64,000 bases of DNA from Variovorax paradoxus (GTDB lineage Bacteria > Pseudomonadota > Gammaproteobacteria > Burkholderiales > Burkholderiaceae_C): assembly GCF_018614875.1 (NCBI RefSeq), contig NZ_JAGGNW010000011.1, positions 868,001 through 932,000 on the forward strand. The letters are read 5' to 3'. This document shows, piece by piece, positions 7,219-18,043 of this stretch. The first letter of the stretch is position 1, and every line of letters starts with the position of its first letter. The notes beneath the pieces are model-generated. The model was not told the origin of the DNA and did not search any database. It was given only the letters and a program-made list of their open reading frames with translations. Both the position numbers and the translations under genes were made by a program.

Positions 7219-10200
7219 TCAGGTCGGAGAGCCCGCAGCGCGGCTCAGGCGCCGCTCGTTGCCGGAGCGCCGGCGCAGCTTGTCGAGCAGCACGTAGACC
7301 ACCGGCGTGGTCAGCAGGGTGAGCAGCTGGCTCGCCACCAGGCCGCCGATGATGGCCACGCCCAGCGGCTGGCGCAGCTCGGCGCCCTGGCCGAAGCCGA
7401 TGGCCAGCGGCAGCGCGCCCAGCGCGGCGGCCAGCGTGGTCATGAGAATCGGCCGGAAGCGCAGCAGGCAGGCCTCGCGCACCGCCTCCACGGCCGAGAT
7501 GCCGCGAGCGCGCTCGGCCTCGAGCGCGAAGTCGATGATCAGGATCGCGTTCTTCTTCACGATGCCGATCAATAGGAACAACCCGATCAGCGCAATGATC
7601 GAGAAATCCATGCGAAACAACAGCAGCGCCAGCACCGCGCCCACGCCCGCGGAAGGCAGCGTGGTCAGCACCGTGATCGGATGGATCAGGCTTTCGTAGA
7701 GCACGCCCAGCACGATGTAGATCACCACGATCGCTGCCAGGATGAGCGCCAGCTGCTGTCCCTGCGACTGCTGCGCCGCGAGCGCCGTGCCCTGGAAGCT
7801 GCCGCGCACGTTGACGGGCATCGCAATGTCGGCCTCGGCCTGTGCGACGACGCGGCGCGCGTCCTGCAGCGTCGCGCCTTCCGCCAGGTTGAACGAGACG
7901 GTGCTTGCGAGCTCCGTGTCCTGGTGGTCGATGGAGCTCGGCACCGCGCGCTCGCTCACCTTGGCGATGGCCGACAGCGGCACCATCAGCGTGGTATTGG
8001 CCGCCAGCGCCTGGCCGGTGGAAGCGGTGCGCAGGCCAGGGTTGGCCGAGGTGGTGGTCGAGGTGCCCGTGCTCGCGTCGGTGGTGTTGGCCAGCGAACT
8101 CACGGCCGTGGCGCCGCTCGCGTCGGTGCTGGTGGTGAGGGTCGAAGGCACGTACAGGTCCTTCAGCACGACGGGCGCGCGCTGGTAGCGCGGCGCCCAT
8201 TCCATGATCACGGAATATTGGTTGAGCTCGTCGTAGATGGTGGCGACCGAGCGCTGGCCGTAGGCGTTGTAGAGCGCGTTGTCGACCGCGCTCGAGGTCA
8301 CGCCTAGGCGCGCGGCGCTTTCGCGGTCGACGTCGACGTAGGTCTCCACGCCGTTGTCGGCCTGGTCGCTGTCGACGTCGGTCAGCGCGGTTTCCTGGCG
8401 CAGCCTGTCGGCCAGCTTGGCGGTCCAGGTGCGCAGGTCGGCGAGGTTGTCGCCCTTGAGCGTGTACTGGTAGGTGGAATTGCTCGAACGCCCGCCCATG
8501 CGCAGGTCTTGCACCGGGCTCAGGAACACGCGCAGGCCGGTGAGCTGGTTGAGCTGCGGCCGCAGCCGGTTGATGACGGCGGCGGTCTTTTCGGTGCGCT
8601 GCGACAGCGGCTTCAGGTTGACGAACATGAAGCCACCGCCCGAGCGGCTGCCACCGGCAAAGCCCACCACGGTGTCGACCGCCGGGTCCTTGTGGATGAT
8701 GTCGACCGCCTGGCGCAGCTTCTCGCTCAGCGCCACCGACGAAATGCTCTGGTCCGCGCGCAGGCCCGCATTGAGCTGGCCGTTGTCCTGCTCGGGGAAG
8801 TAGCCCTTGGGAATGGCGGAGAAGAGATACACGTTGAGGCCGATCACCGCCAGCAGCACCAACATGACCACGCCCTTGCTCGCGAGCGCCCAGTCGAGGC
8901 TGTGGGCATAGGTGCGCAGGCTCCACTGGTACACGCGCTCCGACATGCGCGCCAGGCGCCCCGGCGGCTTGGCGCCGGGCTCCTCGGCCCGCAGCAGCAT
9001 GGCGCACAGCATGGGCGTGGTGGTGAGCGAGATGACCAGCGAGATCAGCACCGCCACCGACAGCGTGACCGCGAATTCGCGGAACAGCCGGCCGATCTGA
9101 CCGTCCATGAACAAGAGCGGAATGAACACCGCCACCAGCGACAGGCTGATCGACAGCACGGTGAACCCCACCTCGCGCGCGCCGCGCAGGGCCGCCTCGA
9201 TGCGGCCCATGCCGGCCTCGATGTGGCGGCTGGTGTTCTCCAGCACCACGATGGCGTCGTCCACCACGAAGCCCGTGGCCACCGTGAGCGCCATCAGGCT
9301 CAGGTTGTTCAGGCTGTAGCCGAGCAGGTGCATCACGCCGAAGGTGCCGAGCAGCGACACCACGGTGGCCACGGCCGGAATGATGGTGGCGCGCGCGCGG
9401 CGCAGGAACAGGCCGACCACGAGCACCACCAGCGCGATGGAGATCATGAGCGTGGCCTCGATCTCGCGCAGCGAGGCGCGGATGGAGTTGGTGCGGTCGG
9501 AGGCCACCTGCACCTCGATGTCCTGCGGCAGCTGCGCGCGCAGCTCGGGCAGCAGTTCGCGCACACCGTCCACGGTCTCGATGATGTTGGCGCCGGGCTC
9601 CTGCGTGACCAGCACGACCACCGCCGGCTGGCCGTTGAAGAGGCCCAGCGTGCGCGTGTTCTCCACGCTGTCGATCACGCGTGCCACGTCGCCCAGCCGC
9701 ACGGCCGCGCCGTTGCGCCAGGCGATCACCATGTCGCGATACTCCACGGCGTGGCGGCCCGGCGACGGCGTGTAGATCTGCAGCCGGCGCTCGTCGTTCT
9801 CGATCGCGCCCTTGGGCCGGTTGGCGTTGTTGGCCTGGATCGCGGCGCGCACGTCTTCGCTGCTGATGCCGAAGCGGTTGAGCGAGAAAGGCTCGAGCTC
9901 GACCCGCACGGCCGGCAGCGAGCCGCCGCCGATCTCGACCTCGCCCACGCCCTCCACCTGCGAAAGCTTCTGGCTCACGATGTTGGACACGGCCTCGTAG
10001 ATCTGGCCCGGCGTGCGCGTCTTGGAAGTGAGCGCCAGGATCGCAATGGGCGCGGCCGTCGGGTTGCGCTTGCGGTAGGTCGGGTTGCTGCGCAGCGTGG
10101 CCGGCAGGTCGGCCCGCGCCGCGTTGATGGCCGCCTGCACCTCGCGCGCGGCGCTGTCGATGTTGCGCTTGAGGTCGAACTGCAGGCTGATACGGGTCGA

Positions 10201-10461
10201 GCCGTTGGAACTGGTCGAGGTGAGTTCGTTGACACCCGCGATCACCCCGAGCCGGCGCTCCAGCGGCGTTGCCACGCTCGAAGCCATGGTGCTGGGGCTC
10301 GCGCCCGAGAGGCTGGCCGTCACGGAGATCGCCGGATAGTCGACCTGCGGCAGCGGCGACACAGGCAGCACGAAGAACGCCGCGATCCCGGCCAGCGCGA
10401 TGCCGATGGTCAGCAGGACCGTGGCAATCGGGCGCTCGACGAAGGGCCTGGAGAGATTCAT
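7219..10461 (-). CDS. mdtC: RND multidrug efflux permease, MdtC/MuxC type
   Basis: 1080 residues, the usual RND length with 12 membrane helices and two large periplasmic loops. N-terminus [20 protein letters not shown] and early motif [11 protein letters not shown] are typical of the MdtB/MdtC/MuxB/MuxC branch. Helix four carries the proton-relay acids in [14 protein letters not shown] Ser/Thr/Ala-rich insertion (about residues 785-820, [16 protein letters not shown]) in a periplasmic loop is longer than in the Escherichia coli protein. It overlaps the stop of mdtB by four bases (ATGA), so the two permeases are made together and probably form a heterotrimer, as in MdtBC. Confidence 0.94.
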   Translation of the reverse strand: MNLSRPFVERPIATVLLTIGIALAGIAAFFVLPVSPLPQVDYPAISVTASLSGASPSTMASSVATPLERRLGVIAGVNELTSTSSNGSTRISLQFDLKRNIDSAAREVQAAINAARADLPATLRSNPTYRKRNPTAAPIAILALTSKTRTPGQIYEAVSNIVSQKLSQVEGVGEVEIGGGSLPAVRVELEPFSLNRFGISSEDVRAAIQANNANRPKGAIENDERRLQIYTPSPGRHAVEYRDMVIAWRNGAAVRLGDVARVIDSVENTRTLGLFNGQPAVVVLVTQEPGANIIETVDGVRELLPELRAQLPQDIEVQVASDRTNSIRASLREIEATLMISIALVVLVVGLFLRRARATIIPAVATVVSLLGTFGVMHLLGYSLNNLSLMALTVATGFVVDDAIVVLENTSRHIEAGMGRIEAALRGAREVGFTVLSISLSLVAVFIPLLFMDGQIGRLFREFAVTLSVAVLISLVISLTTTPMLCAMLLRAEEPGAKPPGRLARMSERVYQWSLRTYAHSLDWALASKGVVMLVLLAVIGLNVYLFSAIPKGYFPEQDNGQLNAGLRADQSISSVALSEKLRQAVDIIHKDPAVDTVVGFAGGSRSGGGFMFVNLKPLSQRTEKTAAVINRLRPQLNQLTGLRVFLSPVQDLRMGGRSSNSTYQYTLKGDNLADLRTWTAKLADRLRQETALTDVDSDQADNGVETYVDVDRESAARLGVTSSAVDNALYNAYGQRSVATIYDELNQYSVIMEWAPRYQRAPVVLKDLYVPSTLTTSTDASGATAVSSLANTTDASTGTSTTTSANPGLRTASTGQALAANTTLMVPLSAIAKVSERAVPSSIDHQDTELASTVSFNLAEGATLQDARRVVAQAEADIAMPVNVRGSFQGTALAAQQSQGQQLALILAAIVVIYIVLGVLYESLIHPITVLTTLPSAGVGAVLALLLFRMDFSIIALIGLFLLIGIVKKNAILIIDFALEAERARGISAVEAVREACLLRFRPILMTTLAAALGALPLAIGFGQGAELRQPLGVAIIGGLVASQLLTLLTTPVVYVLLDKLRRRSGNERRLSRAAGSPT

Positions 10462-13400
10462 GCGGCCGCGGCCTCCCGCCTGGGCCCGAACCGGCGCCCC
10501 AGCCGGTCGAACGCCAGGTAGACCACCGGCGTGGTGAACAGCGTGAGCACCTGGCTCACCACCAGCCCGCCGAAGATGGCCAGGCCCAGCGGCCTGCGCA
10601 ACTCGGCGCCCTCGCCCCAGCCGAACATCAGCGGCAGCGCCGCGAAAAGCGCCGCCAGCGTGGTCATCAAAATGGGCCGGAAGCGCAGCAATGCCGCCTG
10701 GTGGATGGCTTCCTGCGGCGACTTGCCCTCGCGCCGCTCGGCGTCGATGGCAAAGTCGATCATCATGATCGCGTTCTTCTTGACGATGCCGATCAGCAGG
10801 ATGATGCCGATGATGCCGATCACGCCCAGGTCGTTGCCCGTGACCATCAAGGCGAGCAGCGCGCCCACGCCGGCCGAGGGCAGCGTCGAGAGAATGGTCA
10901 GCGGATGGATGTAGCTCTCATACAGCACGCCCAGCACGATGTACACGCACACCACCGCCGCCAGGATGAGCCACAGCTGGTTGGAAAGCGATTTCTCGTA
11001 GGCCCCCGCCGCACCCAGGAAGCTCATGGTCATGCTCGCCGGCATGCCGATTTCCTTTGCCGCCGCGCGAATGGCCGCCACGGATTTACCGAGCGCCACG
11101 TTCTCGGCCGTATCGAAGCCCACCGTGGCCGCCGGATACTGCGCCACATGCGTCACCGCGAGCGGCGCGGCCTGCTCGCGCACCGTGGCAATCGACGACA
11201 GCGTGGTGGCGCCGCCGCCGCCGGTGCGCAGTTGCAGGTTGCCCAGCAGCTGCGGCGAGGCCAGGGCCTCGCGCTGCGCCTCCAGGATCACGCGGTACTG
11301 GTTGGTCTCGGTGAAGATGGTCGAGACGATGCGCTGGCCGAAGGCGCTGTAGAGCGTGTCGTCCACCGAGCTGGCCGTGACGGAGAGGCGCGAGGCCGTG
11401 TTGCGGTCGATGTCCACATACGCGGCCAGGCCCTTCGCGCCCGCGCTGGTGGTGGGATTGCGCACCAGCGGCTCGGAGCGCAGGCGCTCCACCAGCTTCT
11501 GCGCCCAGGCATCGACGGTGCTGGTGTCCACCCCTTCGAGCGAGACGCGGAACTCGGTCGGGCCGGTTTCGGCGTCGATGGTCAGGTCCTGCGTGGGCTG
11601 CAGGTACAGCGTCACGCCGGCCACCGCGCGCACCCGCTCGCGCAGGCGCTGCATCGTGTCCTCCTGGTTGCCGCGGTCGGCGCGCATGTTGATGAGCATG
11701 CTGCCGGTGTTCAGCGCCGTGTTGTTGGCGGCGTCCACGCCCACCACCGAGCTCACGCTGGCCACCTCGGAGTCGGCCAGGATGGCATTGGCGGCCTGCT
11801 GCTGCAGCTCGGCCATGCGCGTGTACGACACATCCTGCGCGGCTTCGATGCGCGCCTGCAGCTGCCCGGTGTCCTGCGTCGGGAACAGCCCCTTGGGAAT
11901 CACCACGTAGAGCAACACGGTGAGCGCCAGCGTGGCCACCGCCACGACGAGCGTCAGCGGCTGGTGGCGCAGCACCCATTGCAGCCACACGTCGTAGCGG
12001 CCGATCACGCGCTCGATGAAGCGCTGCACGCTGGCACCGAAGCGCCCGCCCTCTTCGGCCTGCGGCTTGAGCCAGCGCGCCGACATCATCGGCACCAGCG
12101 TGAGCGACACCACGGCGGAGATCAGGATGGTGATGGCCAGCGTCACCGCGAACTCGCGGAACAGCCGCCCCACCACGTCGCCCATGAACAGCAGCGGAAT
12201 CAGCACCGCGATCAGCGACACCGTGAGCGAGATGATGGTGAAGCCGATCTGCGTGGCCCCCTTGAGCGCGGCCTTGAACGGCGGGTCGCCTTCCTCCAGG
12301 TAGCGCGCGATGTTCTCGATCATGACGATCGCATCGTCCACCACGAAGCCGGTGGCAATGGTCAGCGCCATCAGGCTCAGGTTGTTCAGGCTGTAGCCCA
12401 GCAGGTACATCAGCCCGCAGGTGCCGATGAGCGAGATCGGGACCGCCAGGCTGGCAATGACCGTGGCGCGCACGCTGTGCAGGAAGAAGAAGATCACCAG
12501 CACCACCATCACCACCGCCAGCCCGAGTTCGAGCTGCACGTGCGAGACCGAGGCCCGGATGCCGGTGGTGCGGTCGCTCAGCACCTCCATCTTGAGCGAG
12601 CCCGGCAGCGAGGCCTGCAGCTCGGGCAGCTGCTTCTTGATGGCATCGACCGTGCCGATCACGTTGGCGCCCGGTTGGCGCTGCACGTTGAGGATGATCG
12701 CAGGGTAGAGCGTGGCCGGCTGCTCCCCGGCGCGCAGTGCGGCCCAGGCGCCCAGCTGCGTGTTCTCGGCGCCGTCGATCACGCGCGCCACGTCGGTCAT
12801 GCGCACCGGCGCGCCGTTCTTCCACGCGACGATCAGGTTCTTGTAGTCGTCCGCCGTCACGAGCTGGTCGTTGGCGTTGATGGTGTAGGCCCGCCGCGGA
12901 CCGTCGAAGCTGCCCTTGGCGCTGTTGGCGTTGGCCGCGGTGATGGCGCTGCGCAGCGTGTCCAGGCCAATGCCCACCGATGCCAGCGCGTTGGTGTCGG
13001 CCTGGATGCGCACGGCCGGACGCTGCCCGCCCGAGAGCGACACCAGCCCCACGCCGCTGACCTGGCTGATCTTCTGCGCGAGCCGCGTGTTCACGAGGTT
13101 CTGCACCTCGGTGAGCGGCATGGTCTCGGAACTCACGGCCAGCGTGAGGATGGGCGCGTCGGCCGGGTTCACCTTGGCGTATACGGGCGGCGCCGGCAGG
13201 TCGGCCGGCAGCAGCGAACCGCCGGCGTTGATGGCGGCCTGCACCTGCTGCTCGGCCACGTCCAGGGTCTGGTCGAGCGCGAACTGCAGCGTGACGATGG
13301 ACACGCCCGCCGAACTCACCGAGCTCATGCGGTTGAGCCCCGCCATCTGACCGAACTGGCGCTCGAGCGGGGCGGTGACGGTGCGGCTCATGACCTCGGG

Positions 13401-13565
13401 GCTGGCGCCGGGGTAGAGCGTCTGCACCTGGATGGTCGGGTAATCGACCTGCGGCAGCGCGGCCAACGGCAAGAGCCGCAGGCCCACCAGGCCGGCCAGC
13501 ACGATGGCCACCATCAGCAGCGCCGTGGCCACCGGCCGTTCGATGAAGGGGCGGGAGGGGCTCAT
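10458..13565 (-). CDS. mdtB: RND multidrug efflux permease, MdtB/MuxB type
   Basis: 1035 residues from the ATG at 13563-13565 ([18 protein letters not shown]); the frame is open further upstream but that part is Arg-rich and overlaps the adaptor gene. It has two hydrophobic halves, [17 protein letters not shown] after helix one and the helix-four relay [13 protein letters not shown]. Family members exchange drugs for protons in the inner membrane. Starts 43 bases after the adaptor gene's stop and ends overlapping mdtC. The MdtBC pair in Escherichia coli exports novobiocin and bile salts; substrate here is unknown. Confidence 0.94.
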   Translation of the reverse strand: MSPSRPFIERPVATALLMVAIVLAGLVGLRLLPLAALPQVDYPTIQVQTLYPGASPEVMSRTVTAPLERQFGQMAGLNRMSSVSSAGVSIVTLQFALDQTLDVAEQQVQAAINAGGSLLPADLPAPPVYAKVNPADAPILTLAVSSETMPLTEVQNLVNTRLAQKISQVSGVGLVSLSGGQRPAVRIQADTNALASVGIGLDTLRSAITAANANSAKGSFDGPRRAYTINANDQLVTADDYKNLIVAWKNGAPVRMTDVARVIDGAENTQLGAWAALRAGEQPATLYPAIILNVQRQPGANVIGTVDAIKKQLPELQASLPGSLKMEVLSDRTTGIRASVSHVQLELGLAVVMVVLVIFFFLHSVRATVIASLAVPISLIGTCGLMYLLGYSLNNLSLMALTIATGFVVDDAIVMIENIARYLEEGDPPFKAALKGATQIGFTIISLTVSLIAVLIPLLFMGDVVGRLFREFAVTLAITILISAVVSLTLVPMMSARWLKPQAEEGGRFGASVQRFIERVIGRYDVWLQWVLRHQPLTLVVAVATLALTVLLYVVIPKGLFPTQDTGQLQARIEAAQDVSYTRMAELQQQAANAILADSEVASVSSVVGVDAANNTALNTGSMLINMRADRGNQEDTMQRLRERVRAVAGVTLYLQPTQDLTIDAETGPTEFRVSLEGVDTSTVDAWAQKLVERLRSEPLVRNPTTSAGAKGLAAYVDIDRNTASRLSVTASSVDDTLYSAFGQRIVSTIFTETNQYRVILEAQREALASPQLLGNLQLRTGGGGATTLSSIATVREQAAPLAVTHVAQYPAATVGFDTAENVALGKSVAAIRAAAKEIGMPASMTMSFLGAAGAYEKSLSNQLWLILAAVVCVYIVLGVLYESYIHPLTILSTLPSAGVGALLALMVTGNDLGVIGIIGIILLIGIVKKNAIMMIDFAIDAERREGKSPQEAIHQAALLRFRPILMTTLAALFAALPLMFGWGEGAELRRPLGLAIFGGLVVSQVLTLFTTPVVYLAFDRLGRRFGPRREAAAA

Positions 13566-13608
13566 CGCGGACGCGCTCGCTGGTTCCGTGGGTTGTGGCC
13601 GTTGATCG

Positions 13609-14946
13609 TCATTGCGGCGGACGCTGGCGCCGCCGCTCTCCGCCGCCTTCGCCGCGCGCACCGCGCGGGCCCGAAGCCGCACCGCGCGGCCCGGAAGCGC
13701 CGCCGCGCGGGCCTGCCGCGGGCCGGTCGCCCTGCAGCTGCACCACCGCGCCGTCCTTGATGCGGTCGCCGCCCTCGGTCACGACGTTCTCGCCGGCCCG
13801 CAGGCCCGAGGTGATGGCCACCACCTCGGCGTTGGCCTCGCCGCGCTTCACCGCGCGCATCGACACGGTGCGGTCCTCGTTGATCACATACACGTAGTCG
13901 CCATTGGGGCCGGTGCGCACCGCCGTCACGGGCACCACCACCGCGCGCACCTTGCGCAGCAGCATCTGCACATTGACGAACTGGCTCGGGAACAGCGTGG
14001 TCTGCGCATTGCCGAAGCGGGCCTTGGCCTTCACCGTGCCGGTGGTGGTGTCGACCACGTTGTCGAGCGTGGAGAAGGTGCCCGCGTCGAGCGTCGCCGC
14101 GCGCGTCCGATCGAAGGCGCTGACCGGCAGCGGCTCGCCCTTGGCAAGCTGCGCCTGGATGTCGGGCACGCGGTCTTGCGGCACCGAGAACTGCACGTCG
14201 ATCGGGTTCATCTGCGTGATGACCGCAATGCCCGTGGTCGCGTTGGCCGTCACGGTGTTGCCCGCATCCACCGCGCGCAGGCCGATGCGGCCGGCCACGG
14301 GCGAGGTGATGCGGGTGTAGTCGAGGTTCAGCTTGGCGGCGGCCTCGGCGGCCAGGTCGGTGGTGACCGTGCCTTCGAGCTGCCGGACCAGCGCGGCCTG
14401 GGTGTCGACGTCCTGCCGGGCGATGGAGTCCTGCCCCAGCAGCGTGCGGTAGCGCGCCAGCGTGACGCGCGCGGCTTCGAGTTGCGCCTCGTCGCGCTGG
14501 CGCGTGCCGCGGGCCTGCATCAGTGCCTGCTCGTAGGGCCGCGGGTCGATGCGCGCGAGCAGCTGGTTCCTGGCAACGGTCTGCCCTTCGGTGAACAGCA
14601 CCTCGGTCAGCACGCCGCCGACCTGCGCCTTGAGCGTGATGGTTGCGAGCGGCGTGACCGTGCCGAGCGCGTCGATGGTCACCGGCAGCTCGATCTCGCG
14701 CGCCGCCGCATGGCCGACCGTGACGGTCGCGCCGCCGAAGCCCGGCCCCCCGGCGGAGCTGCCCTTGCGGTTGATCAGATACCAGGCGCCGCCTCCCAGC
14801 ACCAGCAGCAGCACCAGTGCGATCAGGCTGCCGAGCCAGAGCCTGCGACGCGAAGGCGGCCGCGCAGGCGGGGACGAAGAAGGTGGGGTTGCCGGTTGGA
14901 CAGCAGGCGAATCGCCGGAAGAAGGCTCGGAGTTCGGAGATTCCAT
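13609..14946 (-). CDS. mdtA: RND periplasmic adaptor (membrane fusion protein), MdtA type
   Basis: 445 residues. A Pro/Ser-rich cytosolic leader (1-32), membrane anchor [18 protein letters not shown] (about 35-52), then barrel-sandwich ([17 protein letters not shown]), helical hairpin (about 135-200), second lipoyl half ([12 protein letters not shown]) and beta-barrel domains. The C-terminus is unusual: after the last strand ([11 protein letters not shown]) there is a collagen-like, Arg-rich tail with three GPRG units and [10 protein letters not shown] at the very end, not present in MdtA of Escherichia coli. It is the promoter-proximal gene of the efflux operon; the 225-base gap to 15172 must hold the promoter. 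No regulator gene is adjacent. Confidence 0.93.
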   Translation of the reverse strand: MESPNSEPSSGDSPAVQPATPPSSSPPARPPSRRRLWLGSLIALVLLLVLGGGAWYLINRKGSSAGGPGFGGATVTVGHAAAREIELPVTIDALGTVTPLATITLKAQVGGVLTEVLFTEGQTVARNQLLARIDPRPYEQALMQARGTRQRDEAQLEAARVTLARYRTLLGQDSIARQDVDTQAALVRQLEGTVTTDLAAEAAAKLNLDYTRITSPVAGRIGLRAVDAGNTVTANATTGIAVITQMNPIDVQFSVPQDRVPDIQAQLAKGEPLPVSAFDRTRAATLDAGTFSTLDNVVDTTTGTVKAKARFGNAQTTLFPSQFVNVQMLLRKVRAVVVPVTAVRTGPNGDYVYVINEDRTVSMRAVKRGEANAEVVAITSGLRAGENVVTEGGDRIKDGAVVQLQGDRPAAGPRGGASGPRGAASGPRGARGEGGGERRRQRPPQ

Positions 14947-15171
14947 GAGATGTGGCAGTGCGCAAGTACAGCCGCTAGTGGAGCGCCGGATCGTAGCGCG
15001 CCTGTCTTATGAACCGTAAAGCGCCGGTAAAGCTGCGGTCAACGCTGCATTTGGCGCCGGTTCGCCGCGTCTGGCGCCGCCGGTCTGCATTTCGTCGCAG
15101 ACCTGTCGCGGCGGCCCGCCGGCGCCGGCACAGTCCGGCCCATCGAATCGTCTTTTCACTGGAGAAACGCC

Positions 15172-15693
15172 ATGCTGCTGCAGATCATTCTTCACACCCC
15201 CAAGTGGGTCTTCGCCGTTTTCGCCCTCCTGCTGTGGCTGGGCTGCAGGCAGCTGCTGTCCGGCAGCGTCAGCCTCGCCAAGGTCACCGTCATGCCGGTG
15301 GCCATGACCGGCCTCTCGCTGGCCGGCGTGATCTCGGCCTTCGGCGATTCGCCCGGCGCGCTGCTCGGCTGGGCCGTGGCGGCGGCCGCGCTGGTGCTGC
15401 TGGTGCTCCAGAGCCCCCTGCCCGCCAGCACGCGCTACGACCGCGCGGCACGCGAGTTTCACGTGGCCGGCAGCGCGGTGCCGCTGGTGCTGATGATGGG
15501 CATCTTCTTCACCAAGTACGTGGTGGGCGCGTCCCTGGCCATGCACCCCGAACTGCGCCAGCAGGCCGGCTTCGCCGTCGCGGTTCCCATGCTTTACGGC
15601 GCCTTCAGCGGCATCTTCGCGGCGCGCGCCGTGCGGCTGTGGAAGCTGGCCATGGCCACCGACGCCATGGCGGCCGGTGCCCGTGCAGCCTAA
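15172..15693 (+). CDS. Inner membrane protein, DUF6622-like
   Basis: 173 residues, starting MLLQIILHTPKWVFAVF, with about five hydrophobic helices and few loops. The start fits a GGAGAAACGCC leader (GGAG about 8 bases before ATG at 15172). The N-terminal HTPxWVFAxFAxLLWLG pattern is that of a Burkholderiales membrane family I recall as DUF6622; function unknown. It is 33 bases upstream of the desaturase-like gene, so probably the first gene of the operon that ends with the LytTR pair. Confidence 0.7.
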   Translation: MLLQIILHTPKWVFAVFALLLWLGCRQLLSGSVSLAKVTVMPVAMTGLSLAGVISAFGDSPGALLGWAVAAAALVLLVLQSPLPASTRYDRAAREFHVAGSAVPLVLMMGIFFTKYVVGASLAMHPELRQQAGFAVAVPMLYGAFSGIFAARAVRLWKLAMATDAMAAGARAA

Positions 15694-15726
15694 GATCGCC
15701 GCCGCCGCCACATTCCAGGAACCGCC

Positions 15727-16680
15727 ATGACCGTGCTCTTTCTGATCCTCAAGATTGCCGTCACGGTGGTGCTCGCCGCCTCCATTGCCGAAGCGCTGGT
15801 GCTGTCGTGGCGCGGTGGCTGGCGCAGCTACGACTGGAAGGCGGCCGGCGTCTCGGTGGTCGACTTCCTGGTGCGCGAATACCCGCTGCGCTGGCTGCTG
15901 CCGCTGGCCTTCTGGACCGGCGCCATGGACTGGTTCTGGAACCACCGGCTCTTCACGCTGCCCATGGACCACTGGAGCGGCTGGGTCGCCTGCTTCATCG
16001 GCCAGGAGTTCTGCTACTACTGGTACCACCGCGCCGCCCACCGGGTGCGCTGGTTCTGGTGCACGCATGCCATCCACCATTCGCCGAACCAGCTCAACCT
16101 GTCTGCCGCCTACCGCTTCGGCTGGACCGGCAAGCTCACCGGCACGCTGTTCTTCTTCATGCTGGCGCCGCTGCTGGGCATGCCGCCGAAGGTGATCCTG
16201 CTGATGCTCACGCTGAACCTGCTGTACCAGTTCTGGATCCACGCGGCGTGGATTCCAAGGCTCGGCCCGCTGGAATGGGTGCTCAACACCCCCTCGGCCC
16301 ACCGCGTGCACCACGCCTCGAACCTCGAATACCTCGACGGCAACTACGGCGGCGTGCTGATCGTGTTCGATCGCCTGTTCGGGACCTACATTCCCGAACG
16401 CGCCGACCTTCCCTGCCGCTACGGGCTGGTGAAGCCGATCGCCTCCCACAACATCTTCGAGATCGAGTTCACGCACTGGCGCGCGCTGTTCCGCGACCTG
16501 GCTTCGGCCCGCTCGGTGCGCGCCTTCGTCGGATACCTCGTGAAGCCGCCGGGCTGGAAGCCCGACGGGTTGGGCGAGACGACCGAGGAACTGCGGCAGC
16601 GCGCGGCCTTGCAGGCGGCATCGCCGCCATCGCTGGCCGCCCCCGATTTCATTCCTGTCCAATACAAGGAGTTGTCATGA
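15727..16680 (+). CDS. Sterol desaturase/fatty acid hydroxylase family protein
   Basis: 317 residues. Membrane helices at about 1-25 and 55-70 and around 140-170 surround the eight-His di-iron signature: HRAAH (101-105), HAIHH (114-118) and HRVHH (192-196). These ligate the two irons of the fatty-acid-hydroxylase superfamily (PF04116), which use O2 to hydroxylate or desaturate lipids in the inner membrane. The ATG follows CAGGAACCGCC. A -10-like TAAGAT overlapping the previous stop could give an internal promoter. Its stop overlaps the 2TM gene start (ATGA). Its lipid substrate is unknown; context with a LytTR two-component system suggests membrane-linked control. Confidence 0.9.
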   Translation: MTVLFLILKIAVTVVLAASIAEALVLSWRGGWRSYDWKAAGVSVVDFLVREYPLRWLLPLAFWTGAMDWFWNHRLFTLPMDHWSGWVACFIGQEFCYYWYHRAAHRVRWFWCTHAIHHSPNQLNLSAAYRFGWTGKLTGTLFFFMLAPLLGMPPKVILLMLTLNLLYQFWIHAAWIPRLGPLEWVLNTPSAHRVHHASNLEYLDGNYGGVLIVFDRLFGTYIPERADLPCRYGLVKPIASHNIFEIEFTHWRALFRDLASARSVRAFVGYLVKPPGWKPDGLGETTEELRQRAALQAASPPSLAAPDFIPVQYKELS

Positions 16681-16970
16681 ACCACATCGCATCGAACCCC
16701 GCCCGCTCCGACATCGAACGCCTCGCCCGCCGCCGCGCCGGTGCCAAGATGGGCTGGTACATCCACGCTTTCGTCTACGTGCTGGTCAACCTCGGGCTGG
16801 TCGCGCTCTCGGCCGCCAATGGCCGCAACTGGGCGATGTACCCGCTCATGGGCTGGGGCCTGGGCCTGCTGATCCATGGCGCCGTGGTCTGGTTCGTGGC
16901 CGGCGGCGGCTTCTACGACAGGCTCGTGGAACGCGAACGCCGCGCACTGGGCGCCGGGGACCGCGGGTGA
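16677..16970 (+). CDS. 2TM domain protein
   Basis: 97 residues: a short Arg-rich cytosolic start (ERLARRRAGAKMG), two membrane helices (about 25-45 and 54-75) split by a short loop with NGRNWAMYP, and a charged tail FYDRLVERERRAL. This is the 2TM domain layout (PF13239), often found beside or fused to LytS/YehU-type kinases. It overlaps the stop of the hydroxylase gene and the start of the kinase gene (GTGA), so expression is tightly coupled; it may help the kinase sense the membrane, an inference from context. Confidence 0.82.
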   Translation: MNHIASNPARSDIERLARRRAGAKMGWYIHAFVYVLVNLGLVALSAANGRNWAMYPLMGWGLGLLIHGAVVWFVAGGGFYDRLVERERRALGAGDRG

Positions 16971-18043
16971 ATCCAGGCCTGCCTGCAGCAAACAACAGGT
17001 TCACTCCCGAGAACCTGAGGAGCATGCTGCGGCATGGCCTGATCACCGCCGTCTTCTGCTGCCTCATCGCCACCGCGCTGAGCATCACCGATGGCGGCAG
17101 CTGGACTGCACACCTGGTCTATTCGCTGGCGATCGGCACCGTGAGCTGGCTGTTCATCGACATCGGCCGGCTCCTGATCAGCGGGCACCGCGAGACCCAC
17201 TGGCCAGGATGGCCGGCGGGCCTTCTCCTGATCGCGATGGGCATGGTCGTCGGCTTCTTCGTCGGCAACCTCATTGGCGATGCATGGCTCGGCGCGCCTC
17301 GATTCAACTTCCTCGATTTCACGGGCCACAAGCTGGCCACTGGCGTCACGATCACCCTCATCGCGACGGTCGGCTTGTGCTTCTTCTTCTACAGCCTCGG
17401 CAGAAGCAAGCACATGCAAAGCCAGATCGAGCTGGCGCAGCGCAATGCCACCGAGGCGCGGCTCAAGCTGCTCGAAACCCAGCTCGAACCGCACATGCTG
17501 TTCAACACGCTGGCCAATCTGCGCGCCCTGATCACGGCCGACCCGCCGCGCGCCGTGGCCATGCTTGACCGCCTCAACAACTACCTGCGCATGACGCTGA
17601 GCGGCTCTCGCGCCCTGGCGCATCCGCTGTCGGCCGAGTTCGAACGGCTGGCTGACTACCTCGAACTGATGTCCGTGCGCATGGGCGAGCGCCTGCGCTA
17701 CACGCTCGATCTGCCGGATGAATTGCGCAACACGCCGGTGCCGCCGCTGCTGCTGCAGCCGCTGGTGGAAAACAGCATTCGCCACGGGCTCGAGCCCAAG
17801 ATCGAAGGCGGCCGGATCACCGTGCGGGCGCGCCAGGAGGCCGGCCGGCTCGTCATCGAGGTGAGCGACACCGGCGTCGGCCTCGACGCGGCGCAACCCT
17901 CCGCAGGCAGCGGTTTCGGGCTCGAGCAGGTACGCGAACGGCTTGCCACCGTGTATGGCGACCAGGGCCGCATGAGCCTGGCCGCCGAGCCCGCGGGCGG
18001 TACCCGCACCACACTCAGCTTTCCCTTGCCGCCACACGCATGA
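16967..18043 (+). CDS. LytS/YehU-type sensor histidine kinase
   Basis: 358 residues, GTG start inside GTGA overlap. Four membrane helices (about 24-41, 48-70, 84-104, 124-143) form the sensor, without an extracellular domain. The His_kinase domain has the phospho-His in LEPHMLFNTLANL (H176), and the ATPase part has the N box LLLQPLVENSIRHGL and G boxes DTGVGL and GFGLEQVRERL. Such kinases phosphorylate LytTR response regulators, here the next gene, which overlaps it by ATGA. Confidence 0.93.
   Translation: MNPGLPAANNRFTPENLRSMLRHGLITAVFCCLIATALSITDGGSWTAHLVYSLAIGTVSWLFIDIGRLLISGHRETHWPGWPAGLLLIAMGMVVGFFVGNLIGDAWLGAPRFNFLDFTGHKLATGVTITLIATVGLCFFFYSLGRSKHMQSQIELAQRNATEARLKLLETQLEPHMLFNTLANLRALITADPPRAVAMLDRLNNYLRMTLSGSRALAHPLSAEFERLADYLELMSVRMGERLRYTLDLPDELRNTPVPPLLLQPLVENSIRHGLEPKIEGGRITVRARQEAGRLVIEVSDTGVGLDAAQPSAGSGFGLEQVRERLATVYGDQGRMSLAAEPAGGTRTTLSFPLPPHA

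Noticed and set aside
8509..13760. Very long plus-strand open frames (up to 1163 codons) opposite the RND permease genes
   Set aside because: They are antisense to genes with clear full-length domains. Their composition (His/Gln/Arg-rich, no domain) is typical of GC-rich frame shadows.
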